From the NCBI GenBank assembly GCA_029243545.1, contig JAQWRV010000017.1, positions 33,553 through 97,552 of the forward strand: DNA of 64,000 nt, given 5' to 3'. This document shows positions 9,454-18,713 of the stretch, piece after piece. The position numbers were made by a program, and so were the translations under genes. This stretch comes from Rhodospirillaceae bacterium (GTDB taxonomy: Bacteria; Pseudomonadota; Alphaproteobacteria; Rhodospirillales; Rhodospirillaceae). Positions within the stretch are counted from its first letter, which is position 1. Each line of letters opens with the position of its first letter. The notes below the pieces were generated by a model. That model was not told the DNA's origin, searched no databases, and was given only the letters and a program-made list of their open reading frames with translations.

Positions 9454-9823
9454 GGCTCTCAAACTCCAAGCTTTTCTGCCAGATTCACATCGATTCCTTT
9501 GATTCGGGGCTTAAATTATGGCCCCGCACTTCATAAATGCCATAACCCCCTGTTAAGGGAAAGCTGCTAAGCCCTTGTTTTATTGTGGCATCCCTGGCCC
9601 AAACATATGCGTTTATGGACAAGGAGGCCTCTCATGGTCCATATTATCTTTATCACATGGAAGACTCGCCTGGTGGCAGGCACACGTTTGACCCGAGGTT
9701 GGCGCGTTTCGGCAATGCTGTTTCGCACCCCTGTTGTTTACAGGTGAATTGTCGAGCGGTTGTCTGTCTCCCCTGAAAAATAACGGCGTGTGACATTCTA
9801 TGGTGCTTGGGACCGCATATTTC
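9454..9823. other. Intergenic region with two small hairpins and one possible micro-ORF
   Basis: About 370 bases between the flippase start and the protease start. It contains a six-base-stem inverted repeat (CGGGGC...GCCCCG, near 9518-9539) and an AAGGG...CCCTT hairpin followed by GTTTTATT near 9556-9585, a weak terminator candidate. A 37-codon ORF with a strong Shine-Dalgarno is listed separately. No longer gene is supported. Confidence 0.4.
9634..9747 (+). CDS. Possible 37-residue small protein
   Basis: An ATG at 9634 follows a perfect AAGGAGG (9621-9627) at a six-base spacing, and the frame runs 37 codons to TGA at 9745. The product (starting MVHIIFITWKTRLVAGTRL) is basic with a short hydrophobic start. 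No homology is recognised. The ribosome binding site is the only support. It could be a leader peptide for the protease gene 77 bases downstream, or chance. Confidence 0.25.
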   Translation: MVHIIFITWKTRLVAGTRLTRGWRVSAMLFRTPVVYR

Positions 9824-11935
9824 ATGAACTTCTGTCATCGGTTCATCCGTACCGCTGTGCTTTTTGTGGCCTGTATGGCCGCGGCGTCACCGGCGGAAGC
9901 TCAGCTCGAACAAATCATGGAACAGCTTGAAGCCCGCGGTCAGGCCCGCGTGATTGTTCGTATGAAAGACGCGGCGCAAGGTTCTGCATGGGAGGCGGCC
10001 AATTCAACGGCGGCTCAGCGTGCGGCCGTGCGCGCCATGCGGCAGCGTATGGACGCCGCATTATCAGAGCACGACCTTGTCATTGATCAGTCTTTTTCCA
10101 GTCTGCCATTTGTCGGCGTTGAACTAGAACGAGAACTTCTGGGCGCCCTGCTGTCGCTACCGGAAGTGGACGGAGTTTATCCCGTTGTCACGGAGCGGAA
10201 GACGCAATCCAAAGAGGGCCCACGGCTTGCATCGTCCGTGCCGTCTATTGATGTCGCCGATGCCTGGGCCCTTGGTCATGAAGGGGAAGAGTTCACTGTC
10301 GCGGTGATCGACGGTGGGTTTGATACAGACCACACAATGTTGTCAGATAAAGTCGTCGGAGAAGCCTGCTTCTCGGCAACGTTTGGCATAGATACTGTTA
10401 GCCAGTGTCCGGGTCAGGTTACTCCGCAAATCGGCCTTGGTGCCGCGTCTAACTGCCCAGTTGAGTCAGGGCGATGCGACCATGGTACCCATGTGGCCTC
10501 CATCGCCGTTGGCAATGACGGCTCAACTTTTGGTGTCGCCCGCGCTGCGCAGTTGATGGCAATCGATGTGTTTTCTGAGGTGTCAAGTGACAGTGAATGC
10601 CACCCTGACCCTGCACCCTGTGAGCTCACAGACTCTTTGGCGGTTCTCGACGCCCTAAACTACATTAACGAGAGCGTTGAATTGTATAACATTGCTGCGG
10701 TTAACCTCAGTTTCGGGGGGGGTGCGAATACGGGGCCGTGTGACGGTGACCCCCGTAAAGTCGTTATCGACATGCTCAAAGAAAAGGGTGTTGCCACGGT
10801 AGCGGCGGCTGGCAATGCGGGTCTCAACGGTGCGATCAATGCTCCGGCCTGTATTTCGTCAGCTATATCCGTCGGAGCGACCAACGATGCTGCTGCCGTC
10901 GCATCTTTCTCAAATTTTGCATCTTTCATGGATGTTATGGCGCCGGGAGTCAGCATTCGTGCAGCGCAAGCGGGCGGTGGTTTGGTAACACGCAATGGTA
11001 CATCCATGGCCACGCCTCACGTGGCCGGTGCTTTCGCCGTCATAAGATCTGCATTTCCCGAAGCTACTGTCGATGAAATTCTTAGTGCTGTTTCGGACTC
11101 TGGCGTTGACGTGACGCGGACAAGTCAAAATTTTAGTTTACCCCGGTTGCGGGTTAATCAAGCTATTCTTGCGCTGCAAGGGGTCCATGTCCGGGTCTTC
11201 AACAATGTAATTGGGTCGCGTACGACCGACGTCGGGCAATCTTTTATTCAGCTTCACAATACATCCGATGAAGCTGGACGGGCACGTATTTCACTGCGTG
11301 ATTCAGAAACGGGCGCACGCCTGGGCCGTTGGATCAGTCCTAATGTTCCCGCTCATGCCTCATTCCAGTTTAATGTGGAAAGATTGGAAAGTGAGGCCAC
11401 AGCTGAACAAGTGATCGCGACTGATGAGCGTACTTATTATAACTTGGTCGTTGAGTCCGAATTTAAAGGCTCGATGCAACACGTCCTTTGGCAAAAGACG
11501 GCTGGTGTCATATCCAATATGACCAGCTGTGCTGATGGCGTGAATGGTGGTGAGCGGGCGCTACTGAACATACATAGCCCATCAATTATTCATTATCTGT
11601 CTTCAGTTCGCGTTTATAACAGTGGAACAACAGGTAATCGTGCTGTTCTTGATGTTTATAACGCAACATCAGGAGAAATCGTCGGCACTTGGACCAGCGA
11701 TGTTTTAGAAGCGGGTGCTGCGGTTGAAATCTTCGCGAGTGATTTGGTGGCTGATTTTGAGGGTGAGCTAGATAGCACTAACGCCGTGGCTGGCGGTTTA
11801 GGCGCGCTGCCAACTTACTTGAACGTTGAGCTTCAAGATGGCTTCAACGGCCATCTCCAGCATACGGTGCGAAACATGGCCGAGGACGTGTTGACGGATA
11901 TGTCCGCCAAGTGTGCGCTGGGTTCTGCTGGCTAG
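9824..11935 (+). CDS. Secreted subtilisin-like serine protease with tandem C-terminal domains
   Basis: From ATG 9824 the 703-residue protein starts with a signal peptide (MNFCHRFIRTAVLFVACMAA, cut likely after AEA). An I9-like inhibitor pro-region follows (RVIVRMKDAAQG to about residue 115), then a peptidase S8 domain. The catalytic triad is Asp163 (VIDGGFDTDH), His223 (DHGTHVASI) and Ser394 (NGTSMATPHVAG). After the protease domain, two copies of a beta-rich module follow (see findings). There is no transmembrane anchor or sorting motif that I can name. It is likely a periplasmic or extracellular endopeptidase that self-processes. An ATG at 9800 would add eight residues but would spoil the signal-peptide start. 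Confidence 0.9.
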   Translation: MNFCHRFIRTAVLFVACMAAASPAEAQLEQIMEQLEARGQARVIVRMKDAAQGSAWEAANSTAAQRAAVRAMRQRMDAALSEHDLVIDQSFSSLPFVGVELERELLGALLSLPEVDGVYPVVTERKTQSKEGPRLASSVPSIDVADAWALGHEGEEFTVAVIDGGFDTDHTMLSDKVVGEACFSATFGIDTVSQCPGQVTPQIGLGAASNCPVESGRCDHGTHVASIAVGNDGSTFGVARAAQLMAIDVFSEVSSDSECHPDPAPCELTDSLAVLDALNYINESVELYNIAAVNLSFGGGANTGPCDGDPRKVVIDMLKEKGVATVAAAGNAGLNGAINAPACISSAISVGATNDAAAVASFSNFASFMDVMAPGVSIRAAQAGGGLVTRNGTSMATPHVAGAFAVIRSAFPEATVDEILSAVSDSGVDVTRTSQNFSLPRLRVNQAILALQGVHVRVFNNVIGSRTTDVGQSFIQLHNTSDEAGRARISLRDSETGARLGRWISPNVPAHASFQFNVERLESEATAEQVIATDERTYYNLVVESEFKGSMQHVLWQKTAGVISNMTSCADGVNGGERALLNIHSPSIIHYLSSVRVYNSGTTGNRAVLDVYNATSGEIVGTWTSDVLEAGAAVEIFASDLVADFEGELDSTNAVAGGLGALPTYLNVELQDGFNGHLQHTVRNMAEDVLTDMSAKCALGSAG

Positions 11936-12047
11936 AACGAACCTGTTTTACTGACACTCAGGAATACTATTGATCGGAATCAAGGCGTCGAACACGTCTT
12001 AGTAGCTATGTTTTTCATCACCACAACATTGGTTTTGGAGATGTAAC

Positions 12048-12421
12048 ATGACGTTGACAACTGTACGGCTTGAACTGGCGAGAACCAAAGGCCACCCTGA
12101 CGGCAACCCTAACCACGGTTATGAATATTATGCCCGGCTAACGGACGATGGTCACTTGGATGAGGCGGCGTGGCCCGAGTCAAAAGAACTCTGTTCGGTG
12201 CGGCGCTTCGAAGGCGACTTGGAAGACGAGCATGGCTTCTATTGCACCTTGGTGGCAGGAGATGGGTGTTTTCGTATGAACCTGTTAACGATGATGATGA
12301 GCCGATTTTCCGACTGTCTTCACACCATTCTCAGAATGGCCAATAGATTTCAATTACAGAGCATGATGGAGAACAACGCACGTTTAGCGTCGCTCGCGTT
12401 ATGACTTATAAGCCGGCTTGA
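12048..12421 (+). pseudogene. Small conserved hypothetical gene broken by a frameshift and a TAG
   Basis: The first frame gives MTLTTVRLELARTKGHPDG up to SVRRFEGDLEDEHG, the N-terminus of a short (about 120 residues) alphaproteobacterial protein of unknown function that I recall. From about 12239 the family-like sequence continues in the next frame (HLGGRRWVFSYEPVNDDDEP), is stopped by TAG at 12344-12346, and resumes as ISITEHDGEQRTFSVARV to TGA at 12421. A one-base deletion near 12237-12240 and a Tyr-to-stop change explain both. The nominal 118-residue ORF therefore has a scrambled C-terminus. Almost certainly inactive. Confidence 0.8.
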
Positions 12422-12439
12422 ATTCAAAATCAGCCCGCG

Positions 12440-13108
12440 TCAGATTGTAACCATTTCCTGACCTGTTTTAACAAGGTCTGCCAAGGGAATATCCTCACGC
12501 CGGTGTGGGACCGCGACACCTTTCTCACACGCCGGCCGTGCTGCTATTACTTCATGCCAGCGTATTAGGTGGTCTAGGCCTTCAATCGAAGCCCCTGACC
12601 ACTCATGAGTGCGAACCCACGCCCAATTGGCGATATCAGCAATCGAATAGTCGCCCGCAAGCCACTCATTGTCGGTTAGGCGGGTATTAAGCACTTCAAA
12701 AAGCCGGCGGCTTTCGTTCTGGTACCGAGAGATTGCAGAGGGGAGCTTTTCCGGGAAATACCGGTAAAAAACGTTCGCCTGCCCCATCATCGGACCAATC
12801 CCACCCATCTGAAACATCAGCCATTGCATTACCAAAGACCGACCTTTTGGAGCTACGGGTAAGAGCTGTCCAGATTTCTCAGCGAGGTAAACCAGGATGG
12901 CGCCCGACTCGATAACCACAAAATCTTCATCATCGTGATCAATGATCACGGGAATACGACCATTGGGGTTGAGATCCTGAAACCAGGTTTCTTTTTGAAC
13001 TTTATCCTGCAGGCTGATGGGTGTGACCGTATAAGGCATGTCCATCTCTTCAAGAGCGATGGAAACCTTGTGGCCGTTGGGCGTGCGAGAGGTAAGAAGC
13101 TCGATCAT
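12440..13108 (-). CDS. Glutathione S-transferase (Nu/YfcG-like)
   Basis: The 222 residues match the GST length. The N-terminal thioredoxin-like domain has [14 protein letters not shown], the active-site segment of YfcG/Ure2p-like enzymes in which Thr/Asn residues replace the catalytic Ser or Cys, then [11 protein letters not shown] (cis-Pro) and [14 protein letters not shown] (the glutathione gamma-Glu binding Glu-Ser). The helical C-terminal domain contains [20 protein letters not shown] with the conserved N-capping Asp. It is probably a cytosolic disulfide-bond oxidoreductase or peroxide-handling enzyme. It is convergent with the broken small gene on its left, and the DUF2937 gene lies just upstream on the same strand. 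Confidence 0.92.
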   Translation of the reverse strand: MIELLTSRTPNGHKVSIALEEMDMPYTVTPISLQDKVQKETWFQDLNPNGRIPVIIDHDDEDFVVIESGAILVYLAEKSGQLLPVAPKGRSLVMQWLMFQMGGIGPMMGQANVFYRYFPEKLPSAISRYQNESRRLFEVLNTRLTDNEWLAGDYSIADIANWAWVRTHEWSGASIEGLDHLIRWHEVIAARPACEKGVAVPHRREDIPLADLVKTGQEMVTI

Positions 13109-13121
13109 ATAGGTAGTCTGC

Positions 13122-13655
13122 CTAAATGCTGCGGGAATGTTGGAATGGAAGATTTCGTATAAAGAAACTTAATTTGCGGAACCGTCTACGGCGTGACTGG
13201 TTGGTCACAAAGACGAGAGGTAGTTTGGCGATTTTATATGCGATTAAGCCGATAAATATGCCAGCAACACTGTAGCTCAATGCGCTCGTACTGAGTGGGA
13301 TGGCTGGAACGAAATCTACCAACATCGCATTCAATATGGTGTCATCGGCATACCGAAAGAACGAGAAAGGTTGAACTATGAGTCCCGATTGCGAAATCGC
13401 GTCATAAGCGCTTTGCAGTTCATTGACACGTATAGTTGCATCGATTTCCAGTTCACGCCGGACTGTTTCGCTCATTGTCTGGTAGCGGACTCCAGTCTCT
13501 ATGCGGTCCAGATTCAGTTTGGCCTCATCCAGGTGCCCCCCCAAACGCTGGAGATACTGGTCAATCACAGCTTGCATTTGCGACGCCACCATCGCGGCGG
13601 CAGATGCAATACAGGCACCAATAACCATATCTATCTTGTGTAAGACCCAAGTCAC
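13122..13655 (-). CDS. DUF2937-family membrane protein
   Basis: Starting at GTG 13655 (after GGAAAG at nine bases) the protein has 177 residues; an ATG at 13709 would add 18. It has an N-terminal hydrophobic segment, then [20 protein letters not shown], which matches the family's conserved Q-Y-x-Q-R-x-x-x-H-x-x-E pattern, a soluble helical middle, and a second hydrophobic segment (about 133-152) with a basic tail. Family function is not known; members are small inner-membrane proteins. The gene lies 13 bases upstream of the glutathione transferase on the same strand, so they may be co-transcribed. Confidence 0.7.
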   Translation of the reverse strand: MTWVLHKIDMVIGACIASAAAMVASQMQAVIDQYLQRLGGHLDEAKLNLDRIETGVRYQTMSETVRRELEIDATIRVNELQSAYDAISQSGLIVQPFSFFRYADDTILNAMLVDFVPAIPLSTSALSYSVAGIFIGLIAYKIAKLPLVFVTNQSRRRRFRKLSFFIRNLPFQHSRSI

Positions 13656-13793
13656 AGTCGCATGCTTTCCATTAGCGTTGATCCATCTTAACGATACCCA
13701 TCGGTTCATTCCATTCGTTGGCCTGACGGTCTATAAGTCGCCCAATATTAGCCCATTGTGGCATTCAAGTGCCCTCAACCACCCGGATTTCCT

Positions 13794-14828
13794 ATGCGCG
13801 TCGATCAGTTCGACTTCTCCCTGGCGCCGGATTGTATTGCGGAGCGTCCTGCCTCTCCGCGGGATTCCGCCCGATTGTTGCATGTGCAAGGGAGCGCTTT
13901 AAGTGACCGAATGATTCGTGACCTGCCATCAGTCCTAAAAGCAGGTGATGTGCTAGTTTTTAATGATACACGCGTCATTCCCGCACGATTGCTTGGTAAG
14001 CGTGGCGAGACCAGTATTGAAATCCTGCTCCACAGGCAAGAAGACGGTGGCGTCTGGCAAGCCATGGCCCGGCCAGCGAAACGGCTGAAGTCTGGGGATC
14101 AAATAAACTTTGCCGTAGATCTGACTGCCGAAGTTCTTGGCCGCACAGATGACGGATCTGTTCGTCTGCAGTTCAACTGTGCAGGGATGCCCTTTTCTGA
14201 AGCGCTGGTGCGTCATGGCCATATGCCGCTTCCGCCATATATGGGGAGAGTGGATGATCATCACGATCGCACGGACTACCAAACCGTATACGCGCAGCGG
14301 GACGGTGCAGTGGCAGCGCCAACCGCAGGGCTTCATTTTACAAAGCAACTGCTGGCAGATCTGAAGTCACGCGGTATCGAAAATGTCTTCGTTACGCTTC
14401 ACGTTGGTCTTGGAACATTTCAGCCGGTGAAGGTGGAAGATACCGAAGATCATGTCATGCATTTTGAATGGGGTGAGATCACCCCGGCAGTTGCAGAGAA
14501 GCTGACCGCAGCGCGTGGGGAAGGCCGCCGTCTAGTTGCGGTGGGTACGACCAGTCTCCGTCTTCTTGAATCAGCGAGTGATGAAAATGGTGCAATCAAG
14601 CCTTTTGCGGCGGAGACTAACTTGTTTATCGTTCCAGGCTATCGCTTTAAAGCTGTTGATATCCTAATGACAAATTTTCATCTGCCTCGGTCTACATTAT
14701 TCATGCTGGTTTCGGCATTTTCCGGACAGGATTGTATGCGACAGGCTTACAGCCATGCCATGGAGCAAGGGTATCGATTCTATTCCTACGGCGACGCATG
14801 TTTACTTGAGCTGGACCAACTGAAGTGA
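13794..14828 (+). CDS. queA: S-adenosylmethionine:tRNA ribosyltransferase-isomerase
   Basis: QueA transfers and isomerises the ribose of SAM onto preQ1 at tRNA position 34, making epoxyqueuosine. The protein (344 residues from ATG 13794; an in-frame start at 13758 lacks family similarity) begins [19 protein letters not shown] and holds family motifs [27 protein letters not shown]...[21 protein letters not shown]-like [11 protein letters not shown] and [17 protein letters not shown]. It is the first gene of the queuosine operon. Its stop overlaps the tgt GTG start by four bases, which suggests translational coupling. Confidence 0.97.
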   Translation: MRVDQFDFSLAPDCIAERPASPRDSARLLHVQGSALSDRMIRDLPSVLKAGDVLVFNDTRVIPARLLGKRGETSIEILLHRQEDGGVWQAMARPAKRLKSGDQINFAVDLTAEVLGRTDDGSVRLQFNCAGMPFSEALVRHGHMPLPPYMGRVDDHHDRTDYQTVYAQRDGAVAAPTAGLHFTKQLLADLKSRGIENVFVTLHVGLGTFQPVKVEDTEDHVMHFEWGEITPAVAEKLTAARGEGRRLVAVGTTSLRLLESASDENGAIKPFAAETNLFIVPGYRFKAVDILMTNFHLPRSTLFMLVSAFSGQDCMRQAYSHAMEQGYRFYSYGDACLLELDQLK

Positions 14829-15958
14829 CGGTGCAACCGTTCACGCTCACCATTGATGCGACTGACGGTGCTGCCAGAGCCGGGCGTCTCGATACTGCAC
14901 ACGGTGCTGTGGACACACCGGCGTTTATGCCGGTGGGCACCGCCGGAACTGTTAAGGCGATGACCGTTGAGGCCGTTGAAGCTACTGGTGCTCAAATGAT
15001 CTTGGGTAATTCTTACCACCTCATGCTGCGGCCTGGCGCAGAGCGTATTGCTTCACTTGGGGGTTTACGCGATTTTATGAAATGGACCGGCCCCGTGCTG
15101 ACGGACTCGGGCGGGTTCCAGATCATGTCTTTGGCCAAGTTTCGTACACTGTCAGAAGAAGGGGTCATCTTTCAATCTCATCTCGACGGAAGCCGGCATA
15201 ACTTGACACCGGAACGGGCCATGGAGATTCAAAATCTACTGGGGTCCACCGTTAGCATGGTGCTCGACGAATGCACGCCTTTCCCTGCGACGGAAAAGGA
15301 AGCGGAAGACAGCATGCAACTATCGATGCGCTGGGCGGAGCGGTGCCGGGGCGCATTCGAGCAGAGGCCTGGCTATGCAACGTTCGGCATTGTCCAAGGA
15401 GGAGTTTATCCGCACTTAAGAGAAGCCTCCGCCAACGCGCTGACTGCGATGGACTTTGAAGGCTACGCCATTGGTGGGCTTGCCGTAGGTGAAGGCCAAG
15501 ACATGATGTTCGAGACAGCCGCAGCTACAATACCGCATCTCCCGGCCGACAAACCTCGATATCTCATGGGTGTGGGCAAACCGCTCGATATCATTGGAGC
15601 GGTCCAGCGGGGCGTCGATATGTTTGATTGTGTTCTGCCGACTCGATCGGGACGGACGGCGCAAGCTTTTACACATTACGGCACGGTGAATTTACGTAAC
15701 GCCCGGCATGCTGATGATCCCCGCCCGCTTGATGAAAGCGTTAGCAGTTCCGTAAGCCAAACTTATAGCCGGGCGTATTTACACCATCTCATCAAGGCCG
15801 AAGAGATACTCGGCATGATGCTGCTGACTTGGCATAATTTAGCCTTCTATCAACAGCTCATGGCTAGGCTCCGTGCCGCAATCCGGTCTGGAACGCTCGA
15901 TACCTTCGCCCACACTTTCTCAACTGATTGGTCGCGCGGTGACATCGAGCCCCTCTAA
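14825..15958 (+). CDS. tgt: tRNA-guanine transglycosylase lacking the usual zinc cysteines
   Basis: Tgt exchanges G34 of GUN-anticodon tRNAs for preQ1. The 377-residue protein begins at GTG 14825, overlapping queA. The catalytic machinery is present: Asp94 in [12 protein letters not shown], the nucleophile Asp268 in [18 protein letters not shown], and the substrate loop GGLAVGEG. The structural zinc site is not. Where family members have PLDxxCxCxxCxxxSRAY, this protein has [22 protein letters not shown], so the three cysteines are Val306, Ser308 and Ser311. The fourth ligand, His337 (LTWHNLAFY), remains. The rest of the fold is well conserved and there is no frameshift. Either a zinc-independent Tgt or one weakened in tRNA binding. 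Confidence 0.95.
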   Translation: MTVQPFTLTIDATDGAARAGRLDTAHGAVDTPAFMPVGTAGTVKAMTVEAVEATGAQMILGNSYHLMLRPGAERIASLGGLRDFMKWTGPVLTDSGGFQIMSLAKFRTLSEEGVIFQSHLDGSRHNLTPERAMEIQNLLGSTVSMVLDECTPFPATEKEAEDSMQLSMRWAERCRGAFEQRPGYATFGIVQGGVYPHLREASANALTAMDFEGYAIGGLAVGEGQDMMFETAAATIPHLPADKPRYLMGVGKPLDIIGAVQRGVDMFDCVLPTRSGRTAQAFTHYGTVNLRNARHADDPRPLDESVSSSVSQTYSRAYLHHLIKAEEILGMMLLTWHNLAFYQQLMARLRAAIRSGTLDTFAHTFSTDWSRGDIEPL

Positions 15959-17072
15959 GTCAGGCGCCAACTTGAAAGCGGCGCTGGCGCAAGAAGCGTT
16001 CCGCCTTGGTTTTGATGATGTGCGAATAACGGCTGCGGTTGTGCCTGAAAGCACGTCATCTCAATTCGATGAATTCATCGCAGGTGGGTACCATGGTGAT
16101 ATGACGTGGATGGCTGCAAAAGCAGACCGTAGACGGCAGCCGAAAGCGCTTTGGCCAGAAGTAAAAACCGTCATTACTTTGGCTGTCAATTATGGGCCAG
16201 ACCATGATCCGCGTTTGCTTCTAGAACAAAAGGACCGAGGATCTATAAGTGTGTATGCCCAGGGCCGAGATTATCACGATGTGCTAAAAAAACGTCTCAA
16301 AGAGTTAGCGCGGTGGCTGGTCGACGCATCTGATGCTGAGGTCAAGGTGTTTGTTGATACGGCGCCGGTATTGGAAAAACCTCTTGCGGCCGCGGCTGGT
16401 CTCGGTTGGCAAGGCAAGCACACCAATCTGGTTTCGCGCACTTATGGGTCCTGGCTTTTTCTTGGTGAAGTGTTCACAACGGCGTTGCTACCCAGTGACA
16501 CTCCTGAAACAGATCATTGCGGCACCTGCCGGCAGTGTCTTGATGTTTGCCCAACCCAAGCTTTTCTGCATGCCAATCGGATCGATGCTAGGCGTTGTAT
16601 TTCCTATCTTACGATTGAACACAAAGGGCATATTGCGCGGGACCTTCGACCGATGATGGGGAATCGTATTTATGGCTGCGATGATTGCCTAGCCGTGTGT
16701 CCGTGGAACAAATTCGCTGAAATTTCTCGTGAAAGTACGTTGAAGGCGCGGCAAGAACTGGAAGCTCCGAAACTTATGGACCTTGCGATGCTCAGTGACT
16801 CAACGTTTCGAGAGCTATTCCGGGGGTCGCCGATAAAACGAATCGGCCGGGATAGATTTGTCCGTAATGTTCTCATCGCCATTGGCAACAGCGGGCTTTC
16901 TGACTTGGTGACGGTGATCAAACCCCTCTGTCAGGACGACTCTCCGTTGGTGCGGGCGATGGCCATTTGGGCGCTTTCAAAGCTGTCTTCCGATCAGGCG
17001 GCGATTCAGAAGCGCTCACTTTTTGAGGACGAACTTGATCCAGACGTGAGGGCCGAATGGGCAAGCATTTGA
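15939..17072 (+). CDS. queG: Epoxyqueuosine reductase
   Basis: QueG reduces epoxyqueuosine to queuosine in tRNA using cobalamin and two [4Fe-4S] clusters. The protein (377 residues from GTG 15939, overlapping tgt by 20 bases) has the DUF1730 N-terminal domain with the catalytic-region [26 protein letters not shown]. Ferredoxin motifs follow: [14 protein letters not shown] and [15 protein letters not shown]-like helical C-terminus is present (to [11 protein letters not shown]). An upstream in-frame ATG at 15873 lies deep inside tgt and is unlikely. Its presence with queA and tgt completes the late queuosine pathway; the preQ1-making genes queC/D/E/F are not in this window. Confidence 0.95.
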   Translation: MTSSPSKSGANLKAALAQEAFRLGFDDVRITAAVVPESTSSQFDEFIAGGYHGDMTWMAAKADRRRQPKALWPEVKTVITLAVNYGPDHDPRLLLEQKDRGSISVYAQGRDYHDVLKKRLKELARWLVDASDAEVKVFVDTAPVLEKPLAAAAGLGWQGKHTNLVSRTYGSWLFLGEVFTTALLPSDTPETDHCGTCRQCLDVCPTQAFLHANRIDARRCISYLTIEHKGHIARDLRPMMGNRIYGCDDCLAVCPWNKFAEISRESTLKARQELEAPKLMDLAMLSDSTFRELFRGSPIKRIGRDRFVRNVLIAIGNSGLSDLVTVIKPLCQDDSPLVRAMAIWALSKLSSDQAAIQKRSLFEDELDPDVRAEWASI

Positions 17073-17857
17073 TTGTCTTGGGCTGTGTTCTGGCCTGTCT
17101 GTCTTTCGTAACACGTGCAGACGATCAGGTCTTTTCATCGCTTAAGCCGTTTAAAGATTGTACAGAATGCCCAACAATGATGCCGTTGCCGGCAGGCCGG
17201 TTCATTATGGGGGCGGATGATCAACGAGATACGTATGGTCCAGCGTATGATCGTGCCATGCCGCGTCGATTTGCCATTGCGGCGACTGAAATAACCTTTG
17301 ATCAATACGAAGCCTGTGTTGCAGTGAGCGCCTGCCTTGGTGGTCAGAGCGACCATGATTGGGGGCGAGGGGCGCAGCCCGTGATCAATGTGTCATGGCA
17401 TGATGCCGTTGACTTCGCCGCGTGGCTATCGCGTAAGACAGGAGCGTCATACCGTCTGCCGACCGAGGCGGAGTGGGAATATGCCGCGCGCGGCGGAACG
17501 GTGACCCGCTATCCTTGGGGTGACAAGGTCGGGGAAGGGCATGCAAATTGCCGCCGTTGCGGCACGGTGTGGAGTGGTAGGGGCGCCGCACCCGTTGCCC
17601 AGTTCTCACCAAACGTCTTCGGCCTTTACGATATGAACGGCAATCTCTCTGAATGGGTCGTTGATTGCTGGCGCGAGAATCATACACCAGACGAGACTGA
17701 TGTGGGCACTGAAGAAGGCATCTGTAAGGCGAGAGTCACACGCGGGGGGGACTGGTACTACGTTCCCATATTGTCGACCTCTGCAGCCCGGAAATCCAAT
17801 GCGCCCAATTTGTGGAGTTACACCATCGGATTCCGGGTGGTCAGAGATCTCAAGTAA
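17057..17857 (+). CDS. Exported FGE/SUMF1-fold protein without the catalytic cysteines
   Basis: The 266-residue protein overlaps queG by 16 bases. It has a signal peptide ([17 protein letters not shown]) and one FGE-sulfatase domain: MPLPAGRFIMGADD, ATEITFDQYEACV, PVINVSWHDAVDFAAWLS, YRLPTEAEWEYAARGG, FGLYDMNGNLSEWVVDCW and GFRVVRDL. True formylglycine-generating enzymes have two redox cysteines after the RGGSW motif; here the segment reads RVTRGGDWYYVPILSTSAAR, so they are absent. A structural or ligand-binding role in the periplasm is more likely than sulfatase activation, and no sulfatase gene is nearby. The overlap suggests coupled translation with the queuosine genes, but a functional link is not evident. 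Confidence 0.85.
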   Translation: MGKHLIVLGCVLACLSFVTRADDQVFSSLKPFKDCTECPTMMPLPAGRFIMGADDQRDTYGPAYDRAMPRRFAIAATEITFDQYEACVAVSACLGGQSDHDWGRGAQPVINVSWHDAVDFAAWLSRKTGASYRLPTEAEWEYAARGGTVTRYPWGDKVGEGHANCRRCGTVWSGRGAAPVAQFSPNVFGLYDMNGNLSEWVVDCWRENHTPDETDVGTEEGICKARVTRGGDWYYVPILSTSAARKSNAPNLWSYTIGFRVVRDLK

Positions 17858-18047
17858 AATGAATGGCAGCTTATAAAACGATTTGAGCCTTCTTCACTTG
17901 TCCGCCGCGCAGGGGGGATTGCAATAATTTGTTAATTTGTAAAAGGATTGTTGAACCAAAGGTTTATTGGCGGCACCTTTAGTTCGCTCGTCAAAGAATG
18001 GTTCGTCTCAACCTGATAACTCAAGGCTATGTGACCGTTGCCTGTAT

Positions 18048-18662
18048 TCAGGTCTTCTGGTCTCTCATTAGACCTTCCAGCTGACCCTGCATGGCATCCA
18101 ACTGGGCCTTTAGGTTTTCCACATCTCCGCCAGACGAGGCTGGATTTTGGTGTGGTGTAGGTTTTTCAGGTTGACCCTGGCTTTGTTGTTCCCCGGACTG
18201 ATCGGAAAAAGGGGTTAGCATTTTCATAGCGTTCTCGAACATGGCCATATTTTGCTGAGCCATGTCCCCGAACTGCTCAACGGGAAAAAATCCCTTAAAA
18301 GCGTTTTGCATAGAATCCCGCATATGCTGCTCGTTTTGAGAAAAGGCTTCCATGCTTTGCTCCAAGTAGCGCGGTAATACCCCACCCAATGAATCTCCGT
18401 AGAACCCAATAATTTGACGTAAAAACTTGATTGGTAGCAGGTTCTGGCCCTTCGCTTCCTGCTCGACAATGATCTGTGTAAGGACAGCTCGGGTCAGGTC
18501 CTCCCCTGTTTTGGCATCTACGACAACGAATTCATCGTCGTTCTTGATCATCTCAGCGAGGTGGTCGAGCGTTACGTAGCTTGATGTTTTGGTGTTGTAC
18601 AAACGCCGATTGGCATACTTTTTAATAGTAATGACGTTTGTGTCTGAGGACTTATCGGCCAT
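18048..18662 (-). CDS. phaR: Polyhydroxyalkanoate synthesis repressor PhaR
   Basis: PhaR represses phasin and PHA genes until it is titrated by nascent PHA granules. From ATG 18662 the protein has 204 residues. It contains the PHB/PHA DNA-binding N-terminal domain (ITIKKYANRRLYNTKTSSYV, then VVVDAKTGEDLTRAVLTQII), which also binds polymer, then a helical accumulation-regulator region with FLRQIIGFYGDSLGGVLPRY, and a Gln/Pro-rich linker before a short C-terminal coiled coil. A GTG at 18710 would add 16 residues. It is divergent from the PHA operon, and the shared 190-base promoter holds four operator-like palindromes. Confidence 0.95.
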   Translation of the reverse strand: MADKSSDTNVITIKKYANRRLYNTKTSSYVTLDHLAEMIKNDDEFVVVDAKTGEDLTRAVLTQIIVEQEAKGQNLLPIKFLRQIIGFYGDSLGGVLPRYLEQSMEAFSQNEQHMRDSMQNAFKGFFPVEQFGDMAQQNMAMFENAMKMLTPFSDQSGEQQSQGQPEKPTPHQNPASSGGDVENLKAQLDAMQGQLEGLMRDQKT

Positions 18663-18713
18663 AGCCTGAGTCTTTCTTTGCGGAAGGGTCCTGTCCGCTC
18701 TATCTGGCACCTA

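Noticed and set aside
13758..13793. Longer start of queA
   Set aside because: The extra twelve residues have no family similarity; MRVDQFDF at 13794 is the family's usual start.
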